Positions 10,606-23,200 of a stretch of 64,000 nucleotides of DNA are shown piece after piece; position 1 is the stretch's first letter, and the number at the start of each line of letters is the position of its first letter. Position numbers and translations under genes: made by a program. The notes below the pieces were generated by a model. It was not told the origin of the DNA. It saw nothing but the letters and a program-made list of their open reading frames with translations, and ran no database searches. The stretch is from Amaurobius ferox (Eukaryota; Arthropoda; Arachnida; Araneae; Amaurobiidae): NCBI GenBank assembly GCA_951213105.1, contig OX578142.1:6092649-6156648 (forward strand), in the 5' to 3' direction.

Positions 10606-13338
10606 GGTTATATACGAAGAGGGATGTATTAGCTCCAACTTAAGTACCTGTAGGTATACTCAGCGAACACCTAATCTGTAGCACTGTGAAGGAAATAAAG
10701 ACCCATCAACATGTTCTTAGAATATTTTTCATCAAGTGTTCAGCATCTTAGCTGGTTTTGTGTTTAAACAAATTCTCGATGCTGACTGGAGTTTCTGTCC
10801 AGACTAATAAACATGATGTTGTCCAAAGCACCCATATTGTTAATTAAGAAGAGGGATGTATTTGCTCCAACTTAAGCATCTGTAGGTATAGCGAACACCT
10901 AACGTGTAGCACTGTGAAGAGAATAAAGACCTATCAATATGTCCTTAGGAGATTTTTCTTCATGTCTTCAGCATCTTAGCTGGTTTTGTGCTTAAAGAAA
11001 TTCTTGATGTTGACTGTAGTTTCTATCCAGACTTATATACTTGGTGTTGTCCAAAGTACACATAGGGTAACACTAGAAGAGGGATGTATTTGCTCCATCT
11101 TAAGCACTTTTAGGTGTAGCGAACACCTAACCTGTAGTACTCTGAAAGCAATAAAGACCCATCAATAAGGTCTTAGAAGATTTTTCATCATGTGTTCAGC
11201 ATCTTAGCTGGTTTTGTGTTTAAACAAATTCTCGATGCTGAATGAAGTTTCTGTCCAGACTTATAAACATTATGTAGTCCAAATTACCCATATGGTTAAT
11301 AAAGAAGAGGGATGTATTTGCACCAACTTAAGCACGTGTAGGTATACTTAGCGAAAACCTAACCTGCAGCACTGTGAAGGCAATAAAGACCCATCAATAT
11401 GTGCTTAGAAGATTTTGCATCACGTGTTCAGCATCTTAGCTGGTTTTGTGTTTAAACAAATTTTCGATGCTGACTGGTGTTTCAGTCCAGACTTATACAC
11501 TTGATGTTGTCCAAAGTACCCATATGGTAAATCAAGAAGAGTGATGTATTTGCTCCATCTTAAGCGCCTAAATGTATACTGAGCGAACACCTAATCTGTA
11601 GCACTGAGAAGGGAATAAAGACCCATCAATAAGTTCTATTTGAATAAGTTCTATTGAAGATTTTTCATCACAAGATTTTTCATCATGTGTTCAGCATCTT
11701 AGCTGGTTTTGTATTTAAACAATTTCTCGATGCTGACTGGAGATTCTGTCCAGACTAATAAACATGATATTGTCCAAAGTACCCATATGGTTATTCAATA
11801 AGAGGGATGTATTTGCTCCAACTTAAGCAGCTGTAGGTATACTCAGCGAACACCTAACCTGTAGCACTGTGAAGAGAATAAAGACCTATCAATATGTCCT
11901 TAGAAGATTTTTCATCATGTCTGCAGCACCTTAGCTGGTTTTATGTTTAAATAAATTCTTGATGTTTACTGTAGTTTCTATCCAGACTTATATACTTGAA
12001 GTTGTCCAAAGTACACATAGGGTAACACTAGAAGATGGATGTATTTGCTCCATCTTAAGCACTTTTAGGTATAGCGAACACCTAACCTGTAGTATTCTGA
12101 AGGCAATAAAGACCCATCAATAAAGTCTTAGAAGATTTTTCATCATGTGTTCAGCATCTTAGCTGGTTTTGTGTTTAAACAAATTCTCGATGCTGACTGA
12201 AGTTTCTGTCCAGACTTATAAACATTATGTAGTCCAAATTACCCATATGGTTAATAAAGAAGAGGGATGTATTTGCTCCAACTTAAGCACCTGTAGGTAT
12301 ACTTAGCGAACACTTAATCTGTAGCTCTGTGAAGGCAATAAAGACCCATCAATATGTTCTTAGAAGATTTTTCATCATGTGTTCAACATCTCAGCTGGTT
12401 TTGTGTTTAAACAAATTCTCGATGCTGACAGAAGTTTCTGTCCAGACTTTTAAACATTATGTAGTCCAATTTACCCATATGGTTAATAAAGAAGAGGGAT
12501 GTATTTGCTCCAACTTAAGTACCTGTAGGTATACTCAGCGGACACCTAACCTGTAGCTCTGTGAAGGGAATGAAGATCCATCAACATGTTCTTAGAAGAT
12601 TTTTCATCATGTGTTCAGCATCTTAGCTGGTTTTGTGTTTAAACAAATTTTTGATGTTGACTGGATTTTCTGTCCAGACTTATAAACTTGATATTATCCA
12701 AAGTACCCATATGGTTATTCATTAAGAGGGATGTATTCGCTCCAACTTAAGCACATGTAGGTATACTGAGCGAACACCTAACCTGTAGCTCTGTGAAGGG
12801 AATAAAGACCCATCAATATGTTCTTAGAAGATTTTTCATCATGTGTTCAGCATCTTAGCTGGTTTTGTGTTTAAACAATTTCTCGATGCTGACTGAAGTT
12901 TCTGTCCAGACTTATAAACATTATGTAGTCCAAATTACCCATATGGTTAATAAAGAAGGGGGATGTATTTACTCCAACTTAAGCACCTGTAGGTATACTT
13001 AGCGAACAACAAATCTGTAGCACTGTGAAGGGTATAAAGACCCATCTGTATGTTCTTAGAAGATTTTTCTTCATGTGTTCAGCATCTTAGCTGGTTTTGT
13101 GTTTAAACAAATTCTCGATGCTGACTGAAGTTTCTGTCCAGACTTATAAACATTATGTAGTCCAAATTACCCATATGGTTAAGAAAGAAGAGAGATGTAT
13201 TTGCTCCAACTTAAGCACCTGTAGGTATACATAGCGAACACCTAACCTGTAGCACTGTGAATGCAATAAAGACCCATCAATATGTTCTTAGAAGATTTTT
13301 CATCATGTGTTCAGCATCTTTGCTGGTTTTGTGTTTAA
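10604..13338. repeat. Satellite A array, left part (228-232 bp monomer)
   Basis: About 12 head-to-tail monomers. The marker GCTGGTTTTGTG recurs at 10751, 10979, 11207, 11439, 11702, 11934, 12162, 12394, 12626, 12858, 13090 and 13322, mostly 228 or 232 bp apart. The 263 bp interval ending at 11702 has a local duplication of about 32 bp near 11640-11690. Each monomer has a CCATATGG palindrome and a GTTTAAAC-like site. Monomers fall into subtypes, e.g. those with 'AAACATTATGTAGTCC' versus those with 'AAACTTGATATTGTCC'. The short frames inside are by-products of the repeat. Confidence 0.95.
13335..13338. repeat. TTAA target-site duplication, left
   Basis: TTAA just outside the left inverted repeat. 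It is matched by TTAA at 17900-17903 on the right. Removing the element and one TTAA restores a normal A monomer (TGTTTAAACAAATTC). Confidence 0.9.
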
Positions 13339-13359
13339 GGGGGCAAAGGACCTTTAAAC
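13339..13359 (+). repeat. Left terminal inverted repeat
   Basis: Begins GGGGGCAAAGGACC. It pairs with 17879-17899, with a single mismatch at base 8 (A on this side, T in the inverted right copy). Homology ends abruptly after 21 bp. Confidence 0.93.
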
Positions 13360-13754
13360 AGTCCAAATTCATTGAAAATAGAGCTATCTTTACAATTTTT
13401 TTATTTTAACCAGGTGTATCCCAGATGTTCAAATTTTTTTCTCTAAACATATAGAAAGCCTTTCTTACTACATAAATTTTACTGAAGTCATATAATTATA
13501 TGTACATTTATATTGTTTTTTAAAATTTATACAATTTTGACAGACATAATGGTGTATGTAGCAGCCGTGCGCAGGATATTTCAAATAATATTATACTTAT
13601 GGACTTCAATTTGATAATAATATATTTATAACTATTACATCTTTAATTTGTACACACTTTTTTAAATTTTGAAATAAATTTAATATTTTTAAAATTTAAA
13701 CAAAATGAAATTTTCATTTTCAGTGTTAAAAAACATGAAATAAACCTCTTCACA
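13360..13754. other. Left subterminal non-coding DNA of the transposon
   Basis: About 395 bp of AT-rich sequence between the left inverted repeat and the internal tandem array. I see no gene and no clear sub-repeat. Confidence 0.6.
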
Positions 13755-15415
13755 ATTCTTTTTTTACTATTTATGGTGAATTTTTGAAGTACAAATTATA
13801 TATATGGATGAAACAAGTATGTCCAAAAAATTTGAAAGTGATTGGTTAAATATATTTTAAGATATGTTGCGCGCAAAGGCTAAAATCACATATCAGAGAA
13901 AAACAGCTTTAAAGTTTAAAAATACATTCAGTGTTACTTATTATCTTATTTTACACCTTAAAATGCCTTTAGTTCATAAATAGCACCTTCCCATGTCTGT
14001 TATGTAAGAAAAATCAAAAATTTTCTGCCTTTTAGGGGCTACTTGAGCTCTATATGTTGCTTCGGAAACTCGAACAGACGTTTCGCGCAGTAGTTTCTTG
14101 TTAGTCAGATGAAGAACGTTTACTAAATTTTTACTTATTTATGAGGAATTTTTATCTATAAATTATGTATATAGATGAAACAAGTAAGAGCAAAAAATTT
14201 GAAAGTGATTGGTTACATATATTTTAAAATATATTGCGCGCAAGTGTTAAAATCACATATCTGAGAAAAACAGTTTTAAAATTTAAAAATATTTCAATGT
14301 TACTTATTATCTTATTTTGTACCTTAAAATGCCTTTGGTTAATAATTAGCACCTTCTTATGTCTGTTATGTAAGAAAAATCAAAATTTTCTGTCTTTTAG
14401 GGGCTACTTGAGCTTTATAGGTTGGGTCGGAAACTCGAACAGACGTTTCGTGCAGTCGTTTCTTGTTAGTCAGATGAAGAACGTTTACTAAATTTTTACA
14501 TATTTATGAGGAATTTTTATCTATAAATTATGTATATAGATGAAACAAGTAAGAGCAAAAACTTTGAAAGTGATTGGTTACATATATTTTAAAATATATT
14601 GCGCGCAAGTGTTAAAATCACATATCTGAGAAAAACAGTTTTAAAATTTAAAAATACTTCAATGTTACTTATTATCTTATTTTGTACCTTAAAATGCCTT
14701 TGGTTCATAATTAGCACCTTCTTATGTCTGTTATGTAAGAAAAATCAAAATTTTCTGCCTTTTAGGGGCTACTTGAGCTTTATATGTTGGTTCGGAAACT
14801 CGAACAGACGTTTCGTGCAGTCGTTTCTTGTTAGTCAGATGAAGAACGTTTACTAAATTTTTACTTATTTACGAGGATCTTTTATCTATAAATTATGTAT
14901 ATAGATGAAAGAAGTAAGAGCAAAAAATTTGAAAGTGATTGGTTACATATATTTTAAAATATATTGCGAGCAAGTGTTAAAATCACATATCTGAGAAAAA
15001 CAGCTTTATAATTTAAAAATGCTTCAATGTTACTTATTATCTTATTTTGTACCAAAATGCATTTAGTTCATAATTAGCACCTTCCTATGTCTGTTATGTA
15101 AGAAAAATCAAAAATTTTCTGCCTTTTAGGGGCTACTTGAGCTCTATAGGTTGCTTCGGAAACTCGAACAGACGTTTCGTGCAGTCGTTTCTTGTTAGTC
15201 AGATGAAGAACGTTTACTAAATTTTTACTTATTTATGAGGATTTTTTATCTATAAATTATGTATATAGATGAAACAAGTAAGATCAAAAAATTTGAAAGT
15301 GATTGGTTACATATATTTTAAAATATATTGCGCGCAAGAGTTAAAATCACATATCTGAGAAACCCGTTTTTAAGTTTAAAAATATATTCACAGTTATATT
15401 CAGTATATATTCAGA
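13755..15415. repeat. Internal ~365 bp tandem array in the transposon
   Basis: About four and a half units. The marker GAAGAACGTTTACTAAA occurs at 14111, 14476, 14841 and 15205, spaced 365, 365 and 364 bp. The first unit is the most diverged and the last is partial. On the minus strand each unit contains a ~40-codon stretch resembling the C-terminus of the element's transposase (NVLHL, KKR, HE, TY and RQK-FDF in the same order), diverged from it by roughly half at protein level. The array lies just downstream of the transposase gene, so it looks like repeated duplication of the 3' end plus flank of a related transposase. Confidence 0.88.
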
Positions 15416-15486
15416 GTTATCGCAGTTCGGCTAATTAATGTTTGGCTGTAGTTTATAATACATCCTGCGTTATATCTAATGTAGCA

Positions 15487-17280
15487 TCAAAATGCACCAG
15501 GCGCATAAGTAATTTCTTCCTCTTCCTCTTGTCGTTGAAAATCAAATGTTTTCTGCCTTTCACGAGCTTTTCGAACTTCATATGTACTGCTAGAGGCTCG
15601 AAAATCTGCTTCGTGTATCCGTTTCTTATCACTCAGATGCAAAACATTTAGTAAATTTCTGTTTATACTCAAATTTAAAGCATTCATAATTTTTATTATA
15701 CCGTTACCACCATCATTGAATGTTATACTGGCAATATTTGTTGCTATTTGTGCAGTTTCTCTCCCAGTATTTAAATTTTTCGGGCAATATTTCCATATGA
15801 GGGAGTTTAAAGACTCATTAGGATTTTGAGTTCTCCCTCCAAGACAGCGTTTCAATAGATTTGGGTCTGAAAGGTCTTTAAATATTGGTTTTACCAACTC
15901 CATGACAGATTTTGGGAGGGAATTCTTATGCTTGAAGTTTGATACTGTGTTCGAGTATGCTGCATGGTTGTACTTACACCAAGTATTTGGTCCCTTAGGA
16001 CAAAAAAAGTGTTGTGGGTCACTGTCAGAGGATACCATATGCATTCATACAGCCCATATGCTTTGTCGCATTTTAAACAAATCATTTTTGTTTCCACGAA
16101 TTGCATTTCCATAGTAGGAAGTCAATTTTTGAATATTGGCTTCCGTCAGCCGGCCCTTTCCTCCAATTGTCTTTCCATCTGATAGCTTCTTTCCAGCCAT
16201 CTGGGTTTTCAGCTTTCTCAAACGAGTTCCCATTCTTTTTTGAATGTGACCTGTGCATTCAAGTTTTTCAACCGCTATTTCATTTCCATATGGTTTGCTA
16301 TTCGATATTTGTGAAAATGTTTTCGTATCACCATCACCAATATAAAATTTGTACCGAACACCATGGTCTTCAATTGATCTGTTGAATATGCGTAACATTC
16401 CATCGCATTCCATTTTCCCGGCACTACCCGAATGGTTTTTTGAACACACTATTTTATGATTCTTTTTCCACTTTTCATACCGATGGCCACTTTTCTTACT
16501 TCTATAGCTGTTGCAACCTTTACAAAAAGAAGACATTACTTCGGTTTCAATAACCTTCCCGCTTTCTGCTCCGATTAGTGTACACACACCTACAAGAGAC
16601 GAATGCCCCCTAGTTTTCCAACTACCATCTCCACTTACAGTAATATCTTTCGATCCATTTGATAATTCTCTTTCGTCCTGGATAGCAGTTTTCATTGAAG
16701 ATTTAGCTACAACAGATGTGGCATTTAAAATCCTGTGATTAATTTTATTATATGATTTCTGAGAAACAGGCGCTGGAAGACCCATAGTAGAACAAAAAGT
16801 AGTTAAAGCCGATAAACCCTGTCCTATACATCGCATAGAAAACAGAGCTCTTCTGTTTATTTCTGGAATATTTTTCTTAACACCAAGCATTTTTGTATTT
16901 TTCACAGACTTTAGTTCATCACAGCTATCACAATATACTAGAAATGTGGATGCTAAACCCATTGAAGATTTTTCAAGTATATTTATTGTTCCATGACATA
17001 TTTTACAGCACAAAACATTTGCAAGCTCCTTGAAAAGTACTGATATATTAACCATTCTATATTCATGTTCTTCAGATGAAATATACGACTTATCAACTGA
17101 AAGTTCATTTTTTGAGCTGAACAGTTTTTTACTTGAAGCACTTAGCTTAGGCGTAGAATCAACATTTTGCCGTTCGAACACTTTCGGATTGTTTTTGTTT
17201 TTAATTACATACATATTTCCTTGAAAACGCCTTCTTTTCGTTCTTTTACCAGAACGAGATTTAGTTGCCGGTGTATCCAT
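15487..17280 (-). pseudogene. DDE transposase (Kolobok-like / 'Mutator-like' domain) with in-frame stop
   Basis: Reads from the ATG at 17280 leftwards for 411 codons to a TGA at 16045-16047, then on in the same frame for 185 codons to 15487. There is no frameshift; one nonsense codon splits a ~597-residue protein. The N-terminus is very basic, likely for nuclear entry or DNA binding. Cysteines at 91/92, 95, 117 and 120 suggest a zinc finger. The first catalytic Asp is probably D218 (SGDGSW) and the second D316 or D318 (GDGDTK). A CPKGPNTWC motif and the likely catalytic Glu (NPNES, residue ~489) lie after the stop. The 411-residue product would therefore lack the catalytic Glu. The stop could be a mutation, a sequencing error or readthrough; an ATG follows it at once. 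As read, I call it a pseudogene. Confidence 0.82.
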
Positions 17281-17878
17281 TATTAGAAAGCAAAAAGCAA
17301 AAAGTTTATATTAAAAAATTGCACCAAACAGTCTTGTACGTTGAAGTTTACACAAATAAATATGCAAACGTGAAGAAGTTTGTATTGTATACTTATAAAA
17401 TAGATTAACTGTATTTTAGTTCAAAGTTCTTATGCTTAAACAACATAAATGCAGAAAATCAATCGTAAAAAGTAAGAAAATGTAATGAAAAGAAATTGCG
17501 AAACTCAGAAGAAATTCTCCACATTGTAAACAAGTTAACAGCGCTAGAATATAAACAAACTGGGCTGAGCAGTTCAGTAGAGGTGAGTAGTTGCCTTCCT
17601 ACTGCTGTAGAAATAATTAAATAAATAAATAAGACATGGTGGTGGAAAAAGTATTAGATTTTTGTGGCACATCAGCAAACTGCAAACATAAACAAACAGT
17701 GATGTCCCTTTAAAAATGGCGGCGATGTCTGACATGAAAAAATTTTCAAAAGTGTATGTCGCATAACAGCTCATAACTTTCGAAATAACGCGAATTTTTG
17801 AATGCGGTTTTTTGCACAGTGTTCAGAAATGTTCAAATATTCAGAATAAAATAAAATTGAAAAATCGATTTTTTGAAG
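17281..17878. other. Right subterminal region, upstream of the transposase
   Basis: About 600 bp between the transposase ATG and the right inverted repeat. It should hold the transposase promoter and transposase binding sites, but I recognise no specific motif. No coding frame is supported. Confidence 0.5.
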
Positions 17879-17899
17879 GTTTAAAGGTCCTATGCCCCC
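17879..17899 (-). repeat. Right terminal inverted repeat
   Basis: Ends CCTATGCCCCC; inverted partner of 13339-13359. Confidence 0.93.
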
Positions 17900-17903
17900 T
17901 TAA
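17900..17903. repeat. TTAA target-site duplication, right
   Basis: TTAA directly after the right inverted repeat. It continues into ACAAATTCTCGATGC, the normal A monomer. Confidence 0.9.
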
Positions 17904-20287
17904 ACAAATTCTCGATGCTGACTGCAGTTTCTGTCCAGACATATAAACATTATGCAGTCCAAATTACCCATATGGTTAATAAAGAAGACGGATGTATTTG
18001 CTCCAACTTAATCACCTGCAGGTATACTTAGCGAACACCTAATCTGTAGCATTGTGAAGGAAATAAAGACCCATCAATATGTTCTTAGAAGATTTTTCAT
18101 CATGTGTTCAGCATCTTAGGTGGTTTGGTGTTTTAACAAATTCTCGATGCTGACTGAAGTTTTTGTCCAGACTTATAAACATTATATAGCCCAAATTACC
18201 TATATGGTTAATAAAGAAGAGAGATGTATTTGCTCCAACTTAATCACCTGTAGGTATACTTAGCGAACACCTAACCTGTAGCACTGTGAAGGCAATAAAG
18301 ACCCATCAATATGTTCTTAGAAGATTTTTCATCATGTGTTCAGCATCTTAGCTGGTTTTGTGTTTAAACAAATTCTCGATGCTGACTGCAGTTTCTGTCC
18401 AGACTTATAAACATTATGTAGTCCAAATTATCCATATTTTAATAAAGAAAAGAGATGAATCTGCTCCAACTTAAACACCTGTAGGTATACTTAGCGAACA
18501 CCTAACCTGTAGCACTGTGAAGGCAATAAAGACCCATCAATATGTTCTTAGAAGATTTTTCATCATGTGTTCAGCATCTTAGCTGGTTTTGTGTTTAAAC
18601 AAATATTCGATGCTGACTGAAGTTTCTGTCCAGACTTATAAACATTATGTAGTCCAAATTACCCTTATGGTTAATAAAGAAGAGGGATGTATTTGCTCCA
18701 ACTTAAGCACCTGTAGGTATACTCAGCGAACAACTAACCTGTAGCACTGTGAAGTTAATAAACGCCCATCAATATGTTCTTAGAAGATTTTTCATCATGT
18801 GTTCAGCATCTTAGCTGGTTTTGTGTTGAAACAAATTTTTGATGTTGACTGGAGTTTCTGTCCAGACTTATAAACTTGATATTGTCCAAAGTACCCATAT
18901 GGTTATTCAATAAGAGGGATGTATTTGCTCCAACTTAAGCACCTGTAGGTATACTCAGCGAACACCTAACCTGTAGCACTGTGAAGTTAATAAACACCCA
19001 TCAATATGTTCTTAGAAGATTTTTCATCATGTGTTCAGCATCTTAGCTGGTTTTGTGTTTAAACAAATTTTTGATGTTGACTGGAGTTTCTGTCCAGACT
19101 TATATATTTGATATTGTCCAAAGTACCAAAGTACCCATATGGTTATTCAATAAGAGGGATGTATTTGCTCCAACTTAAGCACCTGTAGGTATACTCAGCG
19201 AACACCTAACCTGTAGCACTGTGAAGTTAATAAACACCCATCAATATGTTCTTAGAAGATTTTTCATCATGTGTTCAGGATCTTAGCTGATTTTGTGTTT
19301 AAACAAATTCTTGATGTTGACTGGAGTTTCTGTCCAGATGTATAAACTTGATGTTGTCCAAAGTACCCATATGGTTATTCAATAAGAAGGATGTATTTGC
19401 TCCAACTTAAGCACCTGTAGGTATACTCAGCGAACACCTAATCTGTAGCACTCTGTAGGCAATAAAGACCCATCAATATGTTCTTTGAAGATTTTTCATC
19501 AACTGTTCAGCATCTCAGCTGGTTTTGTGTTTAAACAAATTCTCGATGCTGACTGGAGTTTCTATCCAGACTTATACACTTGATGTAGTCCAAATTACCC
19601 ATACGGTTAATCAAGAAGAGGGATGTATTTGCTCCATCTTAAGCACCTATAGGTATACTCATCGATCACCTAATCTGTAGCACTGTGGAGGGAATATAGA
19701 CCCATCAATAAGTTCTTAGAAAATTTTTCATCATGTGTTCAGCATCTTAGCTGGTTTTGTTTTTAAACAAATACTCGATGCTGACTGGAGTTTCTCTCCA
19801 GACTAATAAACATGATGTTGTCCAAAGCACTCATATGCTTAATTACGAAGAGGGATGTATTTTCTCAAACTTAAGCATCTGTAGGTATAGCGAACACCTG
19901 ACGTGTAGCACTCTGAAGGGAATAAAAACACATCACTATGTTCTCAGAAGATCTTTCATCATGTCTTCAGCATCTTAGCTGGTTTTGTGTTTAAACAAAT
20001 TCTTGATGTTGACTGTAGTTTCTATCCAGACTTATACACTTGATTTAGTCCATATTACCCATATGGTTAATCAAGAAGAGGGATGTATTTTCTCCAACTT
20101 AAGCACCCGTAGGTATACTTAGCGAACACCTAACCTGTAGCACTGTGATGGCAATAAACACCCATCAATATGTTCTTAGAAGATTTTTCATCATGTGTTC
20201 AGCATTTTAGCTGGTTTTGTGTTTGAACAAATTCTTGATGCTGACTGGAGTTTCAATCCAGACATATAAACTTGATGTTGTCCAAAG
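17900..20287. repeat. Satellite A array, right part
   Basis: About ten more A monomers, in phase with the left part across the transposon, so one array was split by the insertion. Three near-identical successive monomers of the 'AAACTTGATATTGTCC' type (about 18780-19260) point to local homogenisation. A 9-10 bp tandem duplication (CCAAAGTAC twice) sits near 19118-19135. The array ends at the fixed A/B junction TTGTCCAAAGTAT. Confidence 0.94.
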
Positions 20288-23200
20288 TATCTGTGTATAA
20301 CAAAGAATCTGTGTATAACAAAGGAAAAAACCCTATTTCACAAAAAACAGTTTTGAATTATAAATGCAGAATTTTAAATAAAAGATTTAAATAAAAGGAT
20401 TGTGAAATAAAGGATTTAAATATTGGAAAATTCACGAATTTAAAAATTCCTTTGTAGAAAAATCTTTGTCAAATATCTATGTCAGGATGATAAACAATTC
20501 AAAAGAAAAAAGAATAAAGAATGGATTTTTAGATGGTGGAGCATTTACGTAGTTCCTGACTGTTCTTTGCAGCGGGTGGATGGTAGCACAAACTTTAAAA
20601 AAATAAATATTTTTTTCTGTCTGTGTATAACAAAGGAAAAAACAATTTCAGGTTTGAGCTACAAATCAAAAAAATTAAAAAGAAGAATTAAAATTAGAGG
20701 ATTGTGAAAAGAAATTTATGAATATTGGAAAAACCACGAATTTACAAAATTCTTTTTAGAAAGAAATTTATGTCAAATCTCTATGTCAGGATGATGATGA
20801 ATGTGGAAAAAATTGTGGATTCAAATGAAAAAAACAAAACTTTCGTGTTTTAGAGAAGGTGTAAAATTTATGTGGTTTGTGGTGGTGCTTTGCACAGGGT
20901 GGATGGAGGAACAAACCTAAAAAATATAATTATTTTCTGTGTCTGTGTATAACAAAGGAATAAATCCTACTTCACAAAAACACTTTTGAAATATAAATGC
21001 AGAATTTTAAATAAAGGATTTAAAATAAAAGGATTGTGAAAAAAAGATATTAAATATTGGAAAAATCACGAATTTAAAAATTCATTTGTAGAAAGAACTT
21101 TATATCAAATGTCTATGTCAGAATAATGAAGAATTAAAAAGGAAAAAAAACAAAAAATTTCGTGATTTATAAAAGTGGAAAATTTACGTGGTTTGGGACG
21201 GTGATTTGCACCAGGTCGGTGGGAGCGAAAACTAATAAAAAATAAATATTTTTTATATCTAATAAATAATATTTTTTATATCTATTTCACAAATAACAGT
21301 TTTGAATTAAAAAATCAAGAATTTTAATTAAAAGATTTAAAATAAAAATTGTGAAAAAAGGATTGTAAGTATGGAAAAAATCACGAATTTAATAATTCCT
21401 GTGTGGAAAGAAATTTATGTCATAATAATTCAATGTCAGGATGATTCAAATGAAAAAAACAAGAAACTTCGCGTTTTGAAGAAGCTGGAAAATATACGTG
21501 GTATGTGGCGTTCTTTGCACAGGGTGGATGGGGGTACAAACCTGAAATAAATAAATATTTTTCTCTATCTGTGTAAAAAAACGAAAATAACCAATTTCAC
21601 TAAAAACAGTTTCGAGTTAAAAATCAAGAATTTTAGAAAGAAGATTTGAAATAAAATGATTGCGAAAAGAAGATTGCGCATATTGGAAAAATCACGAATT
21701 TAAAAATTCCTTTGTGGAAAGAAATTCATTTTAAAAGTCTATGTCAGGATAATGAACAATTCAAATGAAAAAAACATTTTATACATAGAATTTATACATA
21801 GTGTTTGGCGTTGATTTGCACCGGGAGAAGGGGGGCACAAACCTATAAAAAATATATATTTTCTCTATCTGCGTATAACAAAGGATAAAACCTATTTCAC
21901 ACAAAAAGATTTGAAATGAAAATCAAGAAGATTGTGAATTTTGGAAAAATCCCGAAGTTAAAAATTCCTTTGTGGAATTAACATTATGTCACAAGTCATT
22001 TAATGTCAGGATGATGAACAATTCAAATAAAAACCAAAAAATTCGTGTTTAAAAGGAGGTGGAAAATTTATGTGGTTTGTGGTGGGGCTTAGCACCGGGT
22101 AGATGGGGGTTCAAACCTAAAAAAAACAATTTTTTTTTACTATCTGTGTATACAAATTTAAAAAACTATTTCACAAAAAACAGTTTCGAAATAAAAATCA
22201 AGAATTTTAAACAGAAGATTTAAAATAAAAGGATTGTGGAAAGAAGTTTGAGAATATTGGAAAAAATCCCGAAGATAAAAATTCCTTTATGAAAATAAGT
22301 TTATGTCAAAAGTCTATGTCAGGATGATGAACAATTCAAATGAAAAAAAACAAAAAATTTCAAGTTTCAGAGATGGTTTAAAATTTTATTGGTTTCTGGC
22401 GGTACTTTGCATCGGGTGGATGGGGCGTAAACCTAAAAAAAATCAATATTTTATTCTATCTGTATATAACAAAGAAAAAAATCTTATTTCACGAAAAACT
22501 GTTTGTGTTAAATATCAAGAATTATAAAAAGAAGAATTAAAATAAAAAGATTGTGAAAAGAAGATAGTGAATATAGGAAAAATCATGAATTTAAAAATCC
22601 CTTTGCAGAAAGAACTTTATGTCTAATGTCTATGTCAGGATGATGAACAATTCAAATTAAAAAAAACATAAATTTCTCGTTATAAGGAAGTTGGAAAATC
22701 ATTGTGGTTTGTGGCGGTGCTTTGCGTCAGATGGATGGGAGGACAAATCTAAAAAAAATGAAAAGTTTTTACTATCTGTGTATAACAAAAGAAAAAATCC
22801 TATTTCACAAAAAACAGTTTTGAATTATAAATGCATAATTTTAAATAAAAGATTTAAAGCAAAAGGATTGTGAAAAAAGATTTTAAATATTGAAAAATCA
22901 CGACTTTAAAGATTCCTTTGTAGAAAGAACTTTATGTCAAAAGTCTACGTCAGAATGATGAACAATTCAAATGAAAAAGCACAAAATTTCGTGTTTTAAA
23001 GAAGGTGGAAAATTTACGTGGTTTGTGGCGGTGCTTTGCACCATTTGGATGGGGGAACAAACATAAAGAAATAAAAAAAAATTCTAAATATGTATAACAG
23101 AGGAAAAAACTATTTCACGAAAGACAGATTTGAATTAAAAATGAACAATTTTAAAACGAAGATTTAGACTAAAGGAAAAGAGAATTGTGAATATTGGAAA

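Larger units (their letters stand above)
13339..17899 (-). mobile_element. Kolobok-like DNA transposon inserted in satellite A
   Basis: A 4,561 bp element with 21 bp terminal inverted repeats that match at 20 of 21 positions. TTAA duplications flank it, and it is inserted at the TTTAAA of an A monomer. It encodes a DDE transposase on the minus strand. TTAA targets are known for piggyBac and Kolobok. The transposase has the GDGS...GHS and DGD layout that databases often label 'Mutator-like transposase domain' and that resembles Kolobok. It lacks piggyBac features, and classical MULEs make ~9 bp duplications. I therefore place it nearest Kolobok; this is inference. The insertion postdates the A array. 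Confidence 0.85.

Noticed and set aside
10604..13334. Possible CRISPR array
   Set aside because: Monomers are contiguous 228-232 bp units without short repeats alternating with unique spacers, in a eukaryotic context.
14234..14856. Two nearly identical 85-codon plus-strand frames in the transposon's internal array
   Set aside because: They lie on the strand opposite the transposase-like remnants and repeat only because the 365 bp unit repeats.
15891..17224. Several short frames overlapping the transposase on both strands
   Set aside because: Shadows of the minus-strand transposase, which has clear DDE motifs.
22100..22118. tRNA B-box-like GGGTTCAAACC in a B monomer, also in the matching later monomers
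   Set aside because: No A box at a proper distance, no cloverleaf, and the usual monomer reads GGGCACAAACC. A chance variant is more likely than a tRNA or SINE origin.
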